Source of the DNA: Desulfobacterales bacterium
GTDB lineage: Bacteria > Desulfobacterota > DSM-4660 > Desulfatiglandales > Desulfatiglandaceae
DNA length: 7,524 nt
Assembly (NCBI GenBank): GCA_027061865.1
Contig: JAMOVZ010000346.1
Coordinates: forward strand, 1-7,524
Direction of reading: 5' to 3'
A program made the position numbers and the translations under genes. The stretch's first letter is position 1; each line of letters begins with the position of its first letter. The notes below the pieces were generated by a model. That model saw only the letters and a program-made list of their open reading frames with translations, was not told the DNA's origin and did not search any database. Of the stretch, positions 1 through 5,799 are shown piece after piece.

Positions 1-2
1 AA

Positions 3-1013
3 TTGTATTTAAGGCGAGACATTTCCACCCGGAACTATCTTCTCTGTGAGTCTTACTGGGATGAGGACTGCTGGAGGCACCGTGTGTTGGTGGACCTGGG
101 CCAGGATCCCGAGCTCTACGTGGAATACCCAGGTGGTAACGCCTTTTATTTCAAAGAAGAACTTGAAGACACGCTTCGCGAGAAGCATGTTCAATATTCC
201 ATTGAAGAGCTGGAGCGCCTCTTTCTCCCCTTTCTGGACCCTGAGATCAGGCGAATATACGAGATGTTTGATCGGGGGGAAAAAAAGAAGAAATGGAAAT
301 CCCTCTCCAAAGAAGAGCTGCACCGCAGACAGAGGGAGCTTCACCCCTTTGATAAGCGGCGCCTTCATTACTTAAGGTGCGGAAGGGTAAACATCGGCAA
401 CCTGGATGCAAGGCCGTGGGGCTTCCTAAACGTGTTGCTGGACAAGAGCCGCGACGAGATAGAGGCCCTGATCGAAGAAATGGAAATGGAACTCCCCCCC
501 TTTGAGGCCCTCTCCTATATATATACTGCCTTGAACATGCAAAGGCACTTCTTGCATATGCTCACCCGGTTTCACCCTTGGACACTGGACCAGGAAAAAA
601 TGGACCGGTGTTTCATCCAAGACATCTGTTTGCTCAATCAAGACCCTGGGTTTTTCAGAGGGGTATCCCGTCACGACCCAAAGGTGCTCCACCCATATCT
701 GAGAAAATACGTGGTCCTCTATTTTGACGGCCCAGGTCTTGCCGCACCCCATGGGCACCCCATGGGAGACGACTCCCTTGGCTCTTTTTCCTACTACAGG
801 CGGGCCCCCAAGCCCAGAGGAGTTTCCTTGAATGACCGGGAGGCATGCCACAAGCTCGGCATCACAGTGGAAGAATTCTCCAGGATGTCCCGGCAGGAGC
901 TAAACAAGATCTTCCGCCTGAAGGCCAAACAGGCGCACCCTGATGCCGGGGGAGACAAGGAAGAGTTTGTGGCTGTTATGGAGGCCTACGAGAAGTTACT
1001 ACGGAGAAAGTAA
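3..1013 (+). CDS. J-domain protein with unknown N-terminal region (start uncertain)
   Basis: The last ~55 residues form a J domain, the part of Hsp40 proteins that stimulates the ATPase of DnaK-type Hsp70. The invariant HPD motif is at residues 312-314, followed by AGGDKEEF and a final helix ending LLRRK; the helix before HPD (IFRLKAKQA) is basic, as expected. The first ~275 residues match no domain I recognise. They open with YLRR and ESYWDEDCWRHRVLVDLG, contain YPGGNAFYF, a Lys-rich stretch near residues 94-99 and a segment YLRCGRVNIGNLDARPWGF. There is no G/F-rich or zinc-finger region, so this is a class III J protein with the J domain at the C-terminus. The first possible codon is TTG at 3, without a visible ribosome binding site, so the gene may begin upstream of the window. 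It converges on the DUF1178 gene with 5 bp between stops. The J domain is secure; the client or role is unknown. Confidence 0.85.
   Translation: MYLRRDISTRNYLLCESYWDEDCWRHRVLVDLGQDPELYVEYPGGNAFYFKEELEDTLREKHVQYSIEELERLFLPFLDPEIRRIYEMFDRGEKKKKWKSLSKEELHRRQRELHPFDKRRLHYLRCGRVNIGNLDARPWGFLNVLLDKSRDEIEALIEEMEMELPPFEALSYIYTALNMQRHFLHMLTRFHPWTLDQEKMDRCFIQDICLLNQDPGFFRGVSRHDPKVLHPYLRKYVVLYFDGPGLAAPHGHPMGDDSLGSFSYYRRAPKPRGVSLNDREACHKLGITVEEFSRMSRQELNKIFRLKAKQAHPDAGGDKEEFVAVMEAYEKLLRRK
745..766 (+). repeat. 11-bp perfect tandem repeat inside the J-domain gene
   Basis: CACCCCATGGG occurs twice head to tail. Because 11 is not a multiple of 3, the two copies are read in different frames (as PHG and HPM). 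Loss of one copy would shift the frame and reach TGA at 833-835, just before the J domain. The present copy number keeps the J domain in frame. Whether the repeat varies in nature cannot be seen from one sequence. Confidence 0.9.
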
Positions 1014-1018
1014 GAGCC

Positions 1019-1447
1019 TCAGTTGACCTTTTTCTCATCCTTTTTGGGAAAGGGGATCTTGAAAAACTCTATGCCTTCATCCTTTAGCACCTTTTCTTCA
1101 TCTTCGGTGGCAGATCCCATGATATTCCTCTTCTCCGTGACTCCATAGTGCATCTTGAGGGCCTCTGTGGCAAATTTTGGCCCCACATCCTCAAAATTTT
1201 CCCGAACATAATCCACAACCTCTTTGGCAAGGCGTTTGTAGTCTATGGGAGGCGGCCCCGAATCTTGCCCGGCCTCGCGTCTTGCCTTTTTGAGGGCCAC
1301 GGCAGACATGATCCTCCTTACCTCCGTCTCACCACAGTATGGGCAGGATATAAGCCCTTTCCCAAGCTGTTCTTCATAGGCCTCATGGCTGTCAAACCAT
1401 CCCTCAAACGTATGGCCCCCAGCGCACTCCAAGTCAAAGACAATCAT
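1019..1447 (-). CDS. DUF1178 family zinc-ribbon-like protein
   Basis: This 142-residue protein matches the DUF1178 family (Pfam PF06676). The N-terminus MIVFDLEC-GGHTFEGWF carries Cys8 and His12, and GLISCPYCG supplies Cys35 and Cys38, a likely metal-binding ribbon. The second half has the family block ENFEDVGPKFATEALKMHYG, then RNIMGSATEDEEKVLKDEGIEFFKIPFP, and a Lys-rich tail. The biochemical function of the family is not established. I chose ATG at 1447 because GGGGAG (1456-1461) lies 8 nt upstream and families of this type begin at MIVFDL. A GTG at 1456, overlapping the nfo stop as GTGA, would add three residues but has the Shine-Dalgarno almost touching it. It is the last gene of the minus-strand block, 5 nt after nfo, so it is probably translated from the same mRNA. 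Confidence 0.9.
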   Translation of the reverse strand: MIVFDLECAGGHTFEGWFDSHEAYEEQLGKGLISCPYCGETEVRRIMSAVALKKARREAGQDSGPPPIDYKRLAKEVVDYVRENFEDVGPKFATEALKMHYGVTEKRNIMGSATEDEEKVLKDEGIEFFKIPFPKKDEKKVN

Positions 1448-1452
1448 AGGTT

Positions 1453-2316
1453 TCACTCCCCATTTGCCAGTTTTTTCAGGGTTGCGAGATTCACCAAGTC
1501 CATATCCAGTCCATTTTCATCGACCCCTTTAGGAGTCTCCAATATAAATGGAATCTCTTGAAACCGTGGATCAGTCAAGAAAAAGGTGAAAGGTTTCAGC
1601 CCGATTTGGCCCTTTCCAATGGCCTCATGGCGGTCCACCCTGGAGCCGAGCCCCCTCTTGGAGTCATTTACGTGGACAAGCTTGAGCCTTTCAAGCCCCA
1701 CAGTATCTTCAATAGTCTTGATGAGCTTACTATATTTTTCCACGGTGCTGAAGTCATAGCCGGCTGCAAACATGTGACAAGTATCTATGCAGAGCCCCAA
1801 GTTTTCTTTTGCAGCACAGGCCTCCAATATCCCTGCAATTTGCTCCAGCCTGTAGCCTATCTGCGTCCCTTGCCCGGCAGTGGTCTCAAGTAGGATGGTG
1901 ACCGCATAAGCCCTGGTTTCCTCATAAAGCTCCTCCAATGCTTGGGCTACCCGCTTAATCCCTCTGCTCTCTCCTTCTCCCAAATGGGAGCCAGGGTGCA
2001 TAACTAGATATGGAACCTTGAGCAGCTTGGTCCTTTCCATCTCATCGGCAAGGGCCTTGAAGGACTTTTCTCTAATTTCAGGGCGGGAGGAGGCGAGATT
2101 GATGAGATACGAGTCATGGGTGGCAACGGCCCTTACCCCGGTTTCCTGGGCCGCACCCAGGAACGCCTCTATCTCTTGACAGGAGAGCTTCTTGACCTTC
2201 CAACGGGTATTGTCCCGAGTAAAAAGCTGAATTACCTGGCACCCCGTCTCCTTTCCCCTGTAAATGGCCTTTTCAAGCCCCCCTGCTATGGACATATGGG
2301 CGCCAAGGGGGGGCAT
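1453..2316 (-). CDS. nfo: Endonuclease IV (deoxyribonuclease IV, AP endonuclease)
   Basis: Endonuclease IV cuts DNA 5' to abasic sites and trims blocked 3' ends in base-excision repair, using three zinc ions in a TIM barrel. The protein is 287 residues (E. coli Nfo is 285) and begins PPLGAHMSIAGGL. All nine metal ligands known from E. coli Nfo are visible: His67 (THDSYLINL), His107 (VMHPGSHLG), Glu144 (LLETTAGQG), Asp178 and His181 (CIDTCHMFAAGYD), His215 (HVNDSK), Asp228 and His230 (VDRHEAIGKG) and Glu260 (ILETP). ATG at 2316 is preferred because AAAGG (2322-2326) sits 5 nt upstream; a GTG at 2322 is also in frame but is too close to that site. The gene starts 2 nt after the stop of the XRE-cupin gene, which indicates cotranscription and coupling. 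The enzyme should be active since no key residue is missing. Confidence 0.97.
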   Translation of the reverse strand: MPPLGAHMSIAGGLEKAIYRGKETGCQVIQLFTRDNTRWKVKKLSCQEIEAFLGAAQETGVRAVATHDSYLINLASSRPEIREKSFKALADEMERTKLLKVPYLVMHPGSHLGEGESRGIKRVAQALEELYEETRAYAVTILLETTAGQGTQIGYRLEQIAGILEACAAKENLGLCIDTCHMFAAGYDFSTVEKYSKLIKTIEDTVGLERLKLVHVNDSKRGLGSRVDRHEAIGKGQIGLKPFTFFLTDPRFQEIPFILETPKGVDENGLDMDLVNLATLKKLANGE

Positions 2317-2318
2317 GT

Positions 2319-3005
2319 TCACCTTTCTGTGTAAAGTACGGCCAGGATCTTTGTCCTTTCAGTGCCATGGCACTTCACCAAATGAGGCACAGTGGAGTCA
2401 TAATAGATGGAATCCCCAGGGTTCAGCAAATACACTTCATCACCCAGACGCACCTCCATAGCGCCCTCGAGCACATATATGAATTCCTGGCCGTCATGGG
2501 AAGAGCGCTCTTCTTCGGTCTCTGAGGGCACGAGGGTGACCAGGAAAGGCTCCATGTGCCTGTCCTTCTTGTGAGGGGCCAAGGACTCGTATTGATACCC
2601 GTAACGCTTACCCTTCTGGGAATCATATCTGGAGATGATCTTTCGCTCGCTTGCACGCACAATGGTAAAGGGCCTGTCTTCTTCACCCGATATAAAATAG
2701 CCCATCTTCATCTCCAGGGCCTTTGCAAGCTTTATAAGAACTCCAAGGGGAGGAGATACAGCCCCTTGTTCTATCTCCTTGAGATAGTCCGCCTCAATGT
2801 CTGTCCTCTGGGAGATATCTTCCAAGCTGAGGCCTTTCTTCTCCCTTACCTGCTTGACCCTTTCACCAACATTGACCTCCAAGGCTTCATCTCCGGCCTC
2901 GGCATTTATGCTATCCATGAAGGCCTGTTCTTCGGCCCTTCTCTCGAATTGACTGCTTATTTCGCCCAAAAAATCTTGGTATGCATCTCTTTTTTCTTCT
3001 CCCAT
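2319..3005 (-). CDS. XRE-family transcriptional regulator with C-terminal cupin domain
   Basis: This 228-residue cytoplasmic regulator has two recognisable domains. Residues ~46-102 are a lambda-repressor-like (XRE) helix-turn-helix: VGERVKQVREKKGLSLEDISQRT, then a recognition helix near EADYLKEIEQG and LIKLAKALEM. Residues ~154-225 are a cupin_2 beta-barrel with SSHDGQEFIYVLEG, LNPGDSIYYDSTVPH and a terminal strand ILAVLYTER. His160, Glu164 and His198 are placed like cupin metal or ligand contacts. The first ~45 residues are charged and not assigned. XRE-cupin proteins (PuuR/SutR-like) usually sense a small molecule through the cupin; the ligand cannot be read here. ATG at 3005 has a modest GGGCGG ribosome site. 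The gene has its own promoter with overlapping palindromes (3021-3070), suggesting autoregulation, and is followed within 2 nt by nfo. Its targets beyond its own promoter are unknown. Confidence 0.93.
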   Translation of the reverse strand: MGEEKRDAYQDFLGEISSQFERRAEEQAFMDSINAEAGDEALEVNVGERVKQVREKKGLSLEDISQRTDIEADYLKEIEQGAVSPPLGVLIKLAKALEMKMGYFISGEEDRPFTIVRASERKIISRYDSQKGKRYGYQYESLAPHKKDRHMEPFLVTLVPSETEEERSSHDGQEFIYVLEGAMEVRLGDEVYLLNPGDSIYYDSTVPHLVKCHGTERTKILAVLYTER

Positions 3006-3020
3006 TTTGCCGCCCTTTTA

Positions 3021-3049
3021 ATTATGAGGTTAAATCTCCAGTTGATCAA
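3021..3049 (-). promoter_or_regulatory. Sigma70-like promoter for XRE-cupin, nfo and DUF1178 genes
   Basis: Reading the minus strand, TTGATC (3049-3044, 4 of 6 matches to the -35 consensus) is followed after exactly 17 nt by CATAAT (3026-3021, 5 of 6 to the -10). Transcription would begin near 3014, giving a very short leader before the ATG at 3005. The -35 lies inside palindrome TTGATCAA, so a repressor bound there would block polymerase. Confidence 0.6.
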
Positions 3050-3070
3050 AAATTGATTGAACTTCAATCA
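3042..3070. promoter_or_regulatory. Palindrome cluster, candidate operator of the XRE-cupin gene
   Basis: Three symmetric elements are packed into 29 bp between the dodecin 1 stop and the XRE-cupin promoter. TTGATCAA (3042-3049) is a perfect 8-bp palindrome covering the -35. ATCAA-AAA-TTGAT (3045-3057) is an inverted repeat. TGATTGAACTTCAATCA (3054-3070) is a 17-bp palindrome with 8-bp arms around a central C. They share a TTGAT/ATCAA half-site. The cluster is AT-rich and lacks a T-run, so it does not look like a terminator. Binding by the adjacent XRE protein is an inference from position. Confidence 0.55.
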
Positions 3071-3081
3071 CGGTTAACGGC

Positions 3082-3288
3082 TTAATTTTCCAGAACAAAG
3101 ATCACCTCCATCCTGACCCGATACTCCTTTATCTCCCCATCTTCTACGGCTACCCGCTGCTCAAGGATCCTCAGGCCGGTTATATTCCTAAGTGTTTTAT
3201 TGGCGCGCTTGAATCCTGCCTTTACCGCCTCATCAAAGCTGACAGGCGACGAGGCAATTATCTCAGAGACACGAGCAATGCGTTCCAT
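3082..3288 (-). CDS. Dodecin family protein 1 (Trp-less type)
   Basis: Dodecins are ~70-residue proteins that assemble into hollow dodecamers and bind flavins or, in some cases, coenzyme A. This 68-residue protein has the family pattern: strand RIARVSEI, SSPVSFDEAV helix with GFKRANKTLRNI, then two strands GLRILEQRVAVEDGEI and EYRVRMEVIFVLEN. Against classical dodecins (e.g. Mycobacterium or Halorhodospira type, LxWFEV and FQVT), the flavin-stacking Trp is replaced by Gly38 and the ligand-contacting Gln by Arg57, so classical flavin binding is doubtful. ATG at 3288 gives the family length and has AGGAGG 8 nt upstream; an upstream ATG at 3333 would add 15 residues (beginning MGMKIDRCETK) that do not look like dodecin. 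It lies 53 nt downstream of the aminotransferase stop and 76 nt before the XRE-cupin start. Confidence 0.88.
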   Translation of the reverse strand: MERIARVSEIIASSPVSFDEAVKAGFKRANKTLRNITGLRILEQRVAVEDGEIKEYRVRMEVIFVLEN

Positions 3289-3296
3289 CTCCACTA

Positions 3297-3302
3297 CCTC
3301 CT
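3297..3302 (-). promoter_or_regulatory. Ribosome binding site that fixes the dodecin 1 start
   Basis: The minus strand reads AGGAGG here, a perfect anti-Shine-Dalgarno match, 8 nt before the ATG at 3288. It lies inside the reading frame of the longer alternative that would start at 3333, and so argues for the shorter, family-length protein. Confidence 0.75.
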
Positions 3303-3341
3303 TGGTTTCACATCTGTCTATTTTCATCCCCATAAGGGCCC

Positions 3342-4322
3342 CTAGGAAAATCCCACCTCAGTGAGGACCTCCTTATTTTGGGTCATATCTTCCCACAAAA
3401 GGGAAGCCAGCTCTCGAAATATGGGCCCCGGCTTGCCGGTGCCGATCCTGTGGCCGTCATATTCTACCACAGGAAGGATACCTATAGTTGTTCCACACAA
3501 AAAAATCTCTCCGGCCTCATAGGCCTCAGCGGGGTTTATCTTATAAAAGCCGGCCCCTTTTAATTTCCCCCTTTCCACCAAACCCTTGCTAAGCTCCACC
3601 ACCCTCCTCACCGTAGTGCCTGCAAGCGTCCTTTCAAAAAGAGGCACCCTTAACACACCGGCACTGTCAACAATCGCTATGTTCTCCGTTGACCCTTCAG
3701 CCAAGAATCCATCCTCGTCCAATGCTACGGCATATTCGGCGCCAGCATCAACCGCCTCCATCTTCATCAGCACATTGGGCAAATAGTCGCATGATTTTAT
3801 GTTTGCAAAATAGGAACATTTTATTGGCACACTGCACGTGATTGCAGAAACCCCGTGCTCATAATGCTCCTTGGGGGGAGGGCGGAATCTTATTGTGTTT
3901 ATGTATAGCTGGCTTCCATGGCAGTCAAATGGGTTGGCAGAAAAGCTGCCAGGCCCCCTTGAGACAACCACCCTTATGAGGCAGTCTCTCTCATCTCCAG
4001 CAATTACCGTGGCCTTGATCAGGGATCTGATATTCGAATATCCTGGAGGCATATCCAATTTTATGGCCTTGGCTGATGCCTCAAGTCTCTGGAGATGAGG
4101 TTCCAGCAGGTAGATTCTTCCATCCACACATCTCATGGCTTCGAATACCCCATCCGCCCGGTGAACCAGGTGGTCATCCACTGGAATCAGCATTAAATCC
4201 GGATCAGTGGTTATCCCCTCCCATTGGCTGGAATACATGGCAAGATATGCTTGATGCCAAGGGCAATCCCTCTCCGATATGACCTCCAAGAAATTATCCT
4301 TGTCTACAGTCTTGAGTTTCAT
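3342..4322 (-). CDS. Class IV (fold-type IV) PLP aminotransferase, BCAT/DAAT/ADC-lyase superfamily
   Basis: The 326-residue protein belongs to the PLP enzymes that include branched-chain aminotransferase, D-amino-acid transaminase and aminodeoxychorismate lyase. Visible landmarks are HRADGVFEAMR (~54-64), YLLEPHLQRLEASAKAI (~71-87), the Schiff-base lysine Lys176 in IKSCDYLPNVLMKMEA, Glu209 in AEGSTEN (contacts the pyridine nitrogen), LFERTLAGTTVRRVVEL (phosphate side) and CGTTIGILPVVEYDG. It carries ~45 extra N-terminal residues, including CPWHQAYLAMYSSQW, compared with minimal family members. I start at ATG 4322; a TTG at 4358 would add 12 residues (with two Cys) but its Shine-Dalgarno spacing is poor. 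The family is clear, the substrate is not: residues that separate IlvE from PabC or Dat cannot be judged by eye. It is the first gene of the minus-strand block. Confidence 0.9.
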   Translation of the reverse strand: MKLKTVDKDNFLEVISERDCPWHQAYLAMYSSQWEGITTDPDLMLIPVDDHLVHRADGVFEAMRCVDGRIYLLEPHLQRLEASAKAIKLDMPPGYSNIRSLIKATVIAGDERDCLIRVVVSRGPGSFSANPFDCHGSQLYINTIRFRPPPKEHYEHGVSAITCSVPIKCSYFANIKSCDYLPNVLMKMEAVDAGAEYAVALDEDGFLAEGSTENIAIVDSAGVLRVPLFERTLAGTTVRRVVELSKGLVERGKLKGAGFYKINPAEAYEAGEIFLCGTTIGILPVVEYDGHRIGTGKPGPIFRELASLLWEDMTQNKEVLTEVGFS

Positions 4323-4339
4323 GGCCCCACAATTACATC

Positions 4340-4368
4340 TTGACACCAAGCCTGGCAAACCTTAGCAT
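4340..4368 (+). promoter_or_regulatory. Candidate promoter for the LOG-rsmG operon
   Basis: TTGACA (4340-4345) is a perfect -35. After 17 nt comes TAGCAT (4363-4368), a 4 of 6 match to the -10. Transcription would start near 4375, leaving a ~95-nt leader before the ATG at 4470. The leader contains CCCATGGG and an AT-rich stretch but no clear terminator or known riboswitch. The element lies just upstream of the preferred ATG of the divergent aminotransferase gene. That gene's own promoter is not clear; TTGATT and TAACTT with 17-nt spacing (minus strand, near 4420-4390) is the best weak candidate. Confidence 0.45.
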
Positions 4369-4469
4369 CGAGCTTAAATTTTCATGCGAAGTTATCCCAT
4401 GGGCCACCAAAAATCAATTTTTTTATATTATTCATAACCCTGTCCCCACGTTTTAGACAAGGAGAAACA

Positions 4470-5123
4470 ATGCGTGAGAGACAATTCGTTGTAGATGAGC
4501 TGACCCTCAAGGACAGCTGGAGGATGTTTCGCATCCTGGCCGAGTTTGTGGACGGCTTTGAAGTGCTCCCCGAAGTGTATCCTGCAGTAAGCATCTTTGG
4601 ATCCGCCCGGACAAAGCCCCAGAGCCGCCACTATAAAATAGCTTATCAAATAGCGCGCCTCCTGGTGGAAAACGGATTTAATGTCATCTCGGGCGGGGGC
4701 CCAGGCATTATGGAGGCTGCCAACAAGGGGGCTGCGGAGGCAGGAGGAAAGTCAGTGGGCCTCCACATCCATCTGCCCAGTGAGCAGGAACCTAATCCCT
4801 ATGCCAACATCCGGCTGGAGTTCAGATATTTCTTCATCAGAAAGGTCATGTTTATAAAGTATGCCGTGGCATACATCATCCTTCCAGGCGGCTTTGGCAC
4901 CATGGACGAGCTTTTTGAAGCCCTCACCCTTATCCAAACAAGACGGATAAAGCCCTTTCCCGTTATATTGGTGGACGAGAAATTTTGGTGCGGGATGGTG
5001 GAGTGGATGAGAAACACCCTGCTGAAAATCAAAACCATCTCTGAAAAAGACTTGGATATATTCTGCATAGTGGATACCGCGGAAGAGGCCGTCGACATCG
5101 TAAAAAAGACCGTGATCGTCTGA
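4470..5123 (+). CDS. LOG/TIGR00730-family nucleoside monophosphate phosphoribohydrolase
   Basis: LOG-family enzymes, often mislabelled lysine decarboxylases, hydrolyse the N-glycosidic bond of (N6-modified) AMP or related nucleotides, releasing the base and ribose 5-phosphate. The 217-residue Rossmann-type protein shows SIFGSART (41-48), VISGGGPGIMEAANKGAAEAGG (starting ~72) and the signature PGGFGTMDE (139-147) with its catalytic Glu147. Arg124-Lys125 in FFIRKVMF match the other conserved active-site basic residues. The N-terminal ~35 residues (DSWRMFRILAEFVDGFEVLPEV) are typical of the longer bacterial subgroup. ATG at 4470 has AAGGAG 5 nt upstream. It is followed after one base by rsmG, so the two form an operon. 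In bacteria without a plant host the likely role is nucleotide salvage or clean-up; the exact substrate is not readable from the sequence. Confidence 0.93.
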   Translation: MRERQFVVDELTLKDSWRMFRILAEFVDGFEVLPEVYPAVSIFGSARTKPQSRHYKIAYQIARLLVENGFNVISGGGPGIMEAANKGAAEAGGKSVGLHIHLPSEQEPNPYANIRLEFRYFFIRKVMFIKYAVAYIILPGGFGTMDELFEALTLIQTRRIKPFPVILVDEKFWCGMVEWMRNTLLKIKTISEKDLDIFCIVDTAEEAVDIVKKTVIV

Positions 5124-5124
5124 G

Positions 5125-5799
5125 ATGCTAAACAAATTGCGGGCCTGGCTGAAAAGCTTCCATGTAGAAATCTCAGATACCCAACTCCAATTGCTTGGCG
5201 CTTATTTAGACCTAATAGTGCTGTGGAATAAAAAGGTTAACCTGGTGGGCGCGGCCCAGCCCGATAGGATTGTAGAAGAGCTCTTTTTCGACTCGCTCTT
5301 GCCTGCCAGATACCTTCCCCCCGAAGGTATGGTGCTGGATATAGGATCTGGTGGCGGAATCCCTGCCATCCCCTTGAAGATCCTCATTCCGACTCTCGAT
5401 TTCCTCCTCTTGGAACCAAAGCGCAAAAAGTCTAATTTTTTAAAAGAGGCCATAAGGGCCCTGAAGCTGGATGGTGCCAAGGTCTTGAGAACGCGGATTG
5501 AAGAGCTTCCTCAGGGATTCCAAAAAGAGGGCTTCCACATCATAACCGCCCGGGCCGTGATGGAACCTGAAAGAATCCTTGATATCGCCACTGACCACCT
5601 TGCCGATGGCGGCACAATGGTCTTGTTTTTGGGCGGAATGGAGGCTGGGAAGGGTACCGGGAAAAAAAGGTCCTTTGAAAATTTTAAGGAACTGGCGCGA
5701 TCTAAAGGTTTTAAAGAGGAAAAGCTGATTTTTTACAAATTGCCAACACGGGGAACCAAGCGGGCCATTGCTATTATGAAAAAGGGGGGCGGCGGATAA
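5125..5799 (+). CDS. rsmG: 16S rRNA (guanine(527)-N(7))-methyltransferase RsmG (GidB)
   Basis: RsmG transfers a methyl group from S-adenosylmethionine to N7 of G527 in the 530 loop of 16S rRNA; loss in other bacteria gives low-level streptomycin resistance. The 224-residue protein has the family features in order: helix-rich N-terminus with LIVLWNKKVNLVGA (~30-43), IVEELFFDSLLPARYL, the SAM-binding loop VLDIGSGGGIPAIPL (70-84), LLLEPKRKKSNFLKEA, and TARAVMEPERIL (~141-152) followed by LADGGTMVLFLG. It is slightly longer than E. coli RsmG (207) through a Lys/Gly-rich C-terminus ending KKGGGG. ATG at 5125 is one base after the LOG stop and lacks a strong ribosome site of its own, so translation is probably coupled. 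Its stop (5797-5799) directly abuts the stop of the convergent tetR gene. Confidence 0.96.
   Translation: MLNKLRAWLKSFHVEISDTQLQLLGAYLDLIVLWNKKVNLVGAAQPDRIVEELFFDSLLPARYLPPEGMVLDIGSGGGIPAIPLKILIPTLDFLLLEPKRKKSNFLKEAIRALKLDGAKVLRTRIEELPQGFQKEGFHIITARAVMEPERILDIATDHLADGGTMVLFLGGMEAGKGTGKKRSFENFKELARSKGFKEEKLIFYKLPTRGTKRAIAIMKKGGGG

Noticed and set aside
279..287. In-frame slippery heptamer A AAA AAG (dnaX-like) after a G run in the J-domain gene
   Set aside because: The -1 product would end after about 22 codons, the G-rich stretch abuts the heptamer instead of lying ~10 nt upstream, and the zero frame continues into a good J domain. Most likely just Lys codons.
426..851. Long open frame antisense to the J-domain gene
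   Set aside because: No recognisable protein features; it is a shadow of a strongly coding opposite strand.
3072..3079. GGTTAACG shared with 6729-6736 near the two dodecin genes, as a common regulatory site
   Set aside because: Only 8 bp, placed downstream of one dodecin and upstream of the other; a similar GGTTAAC also occurs inside rsmG. Chance is sufficient.
3289..3333. N-terminal extension of dodecin 1 from the ATG at 3333
   Set aside because: A perfect AGGAGG sits 8 nt before the ATG at 3288, and the shorter protein has the usual dodecin length.
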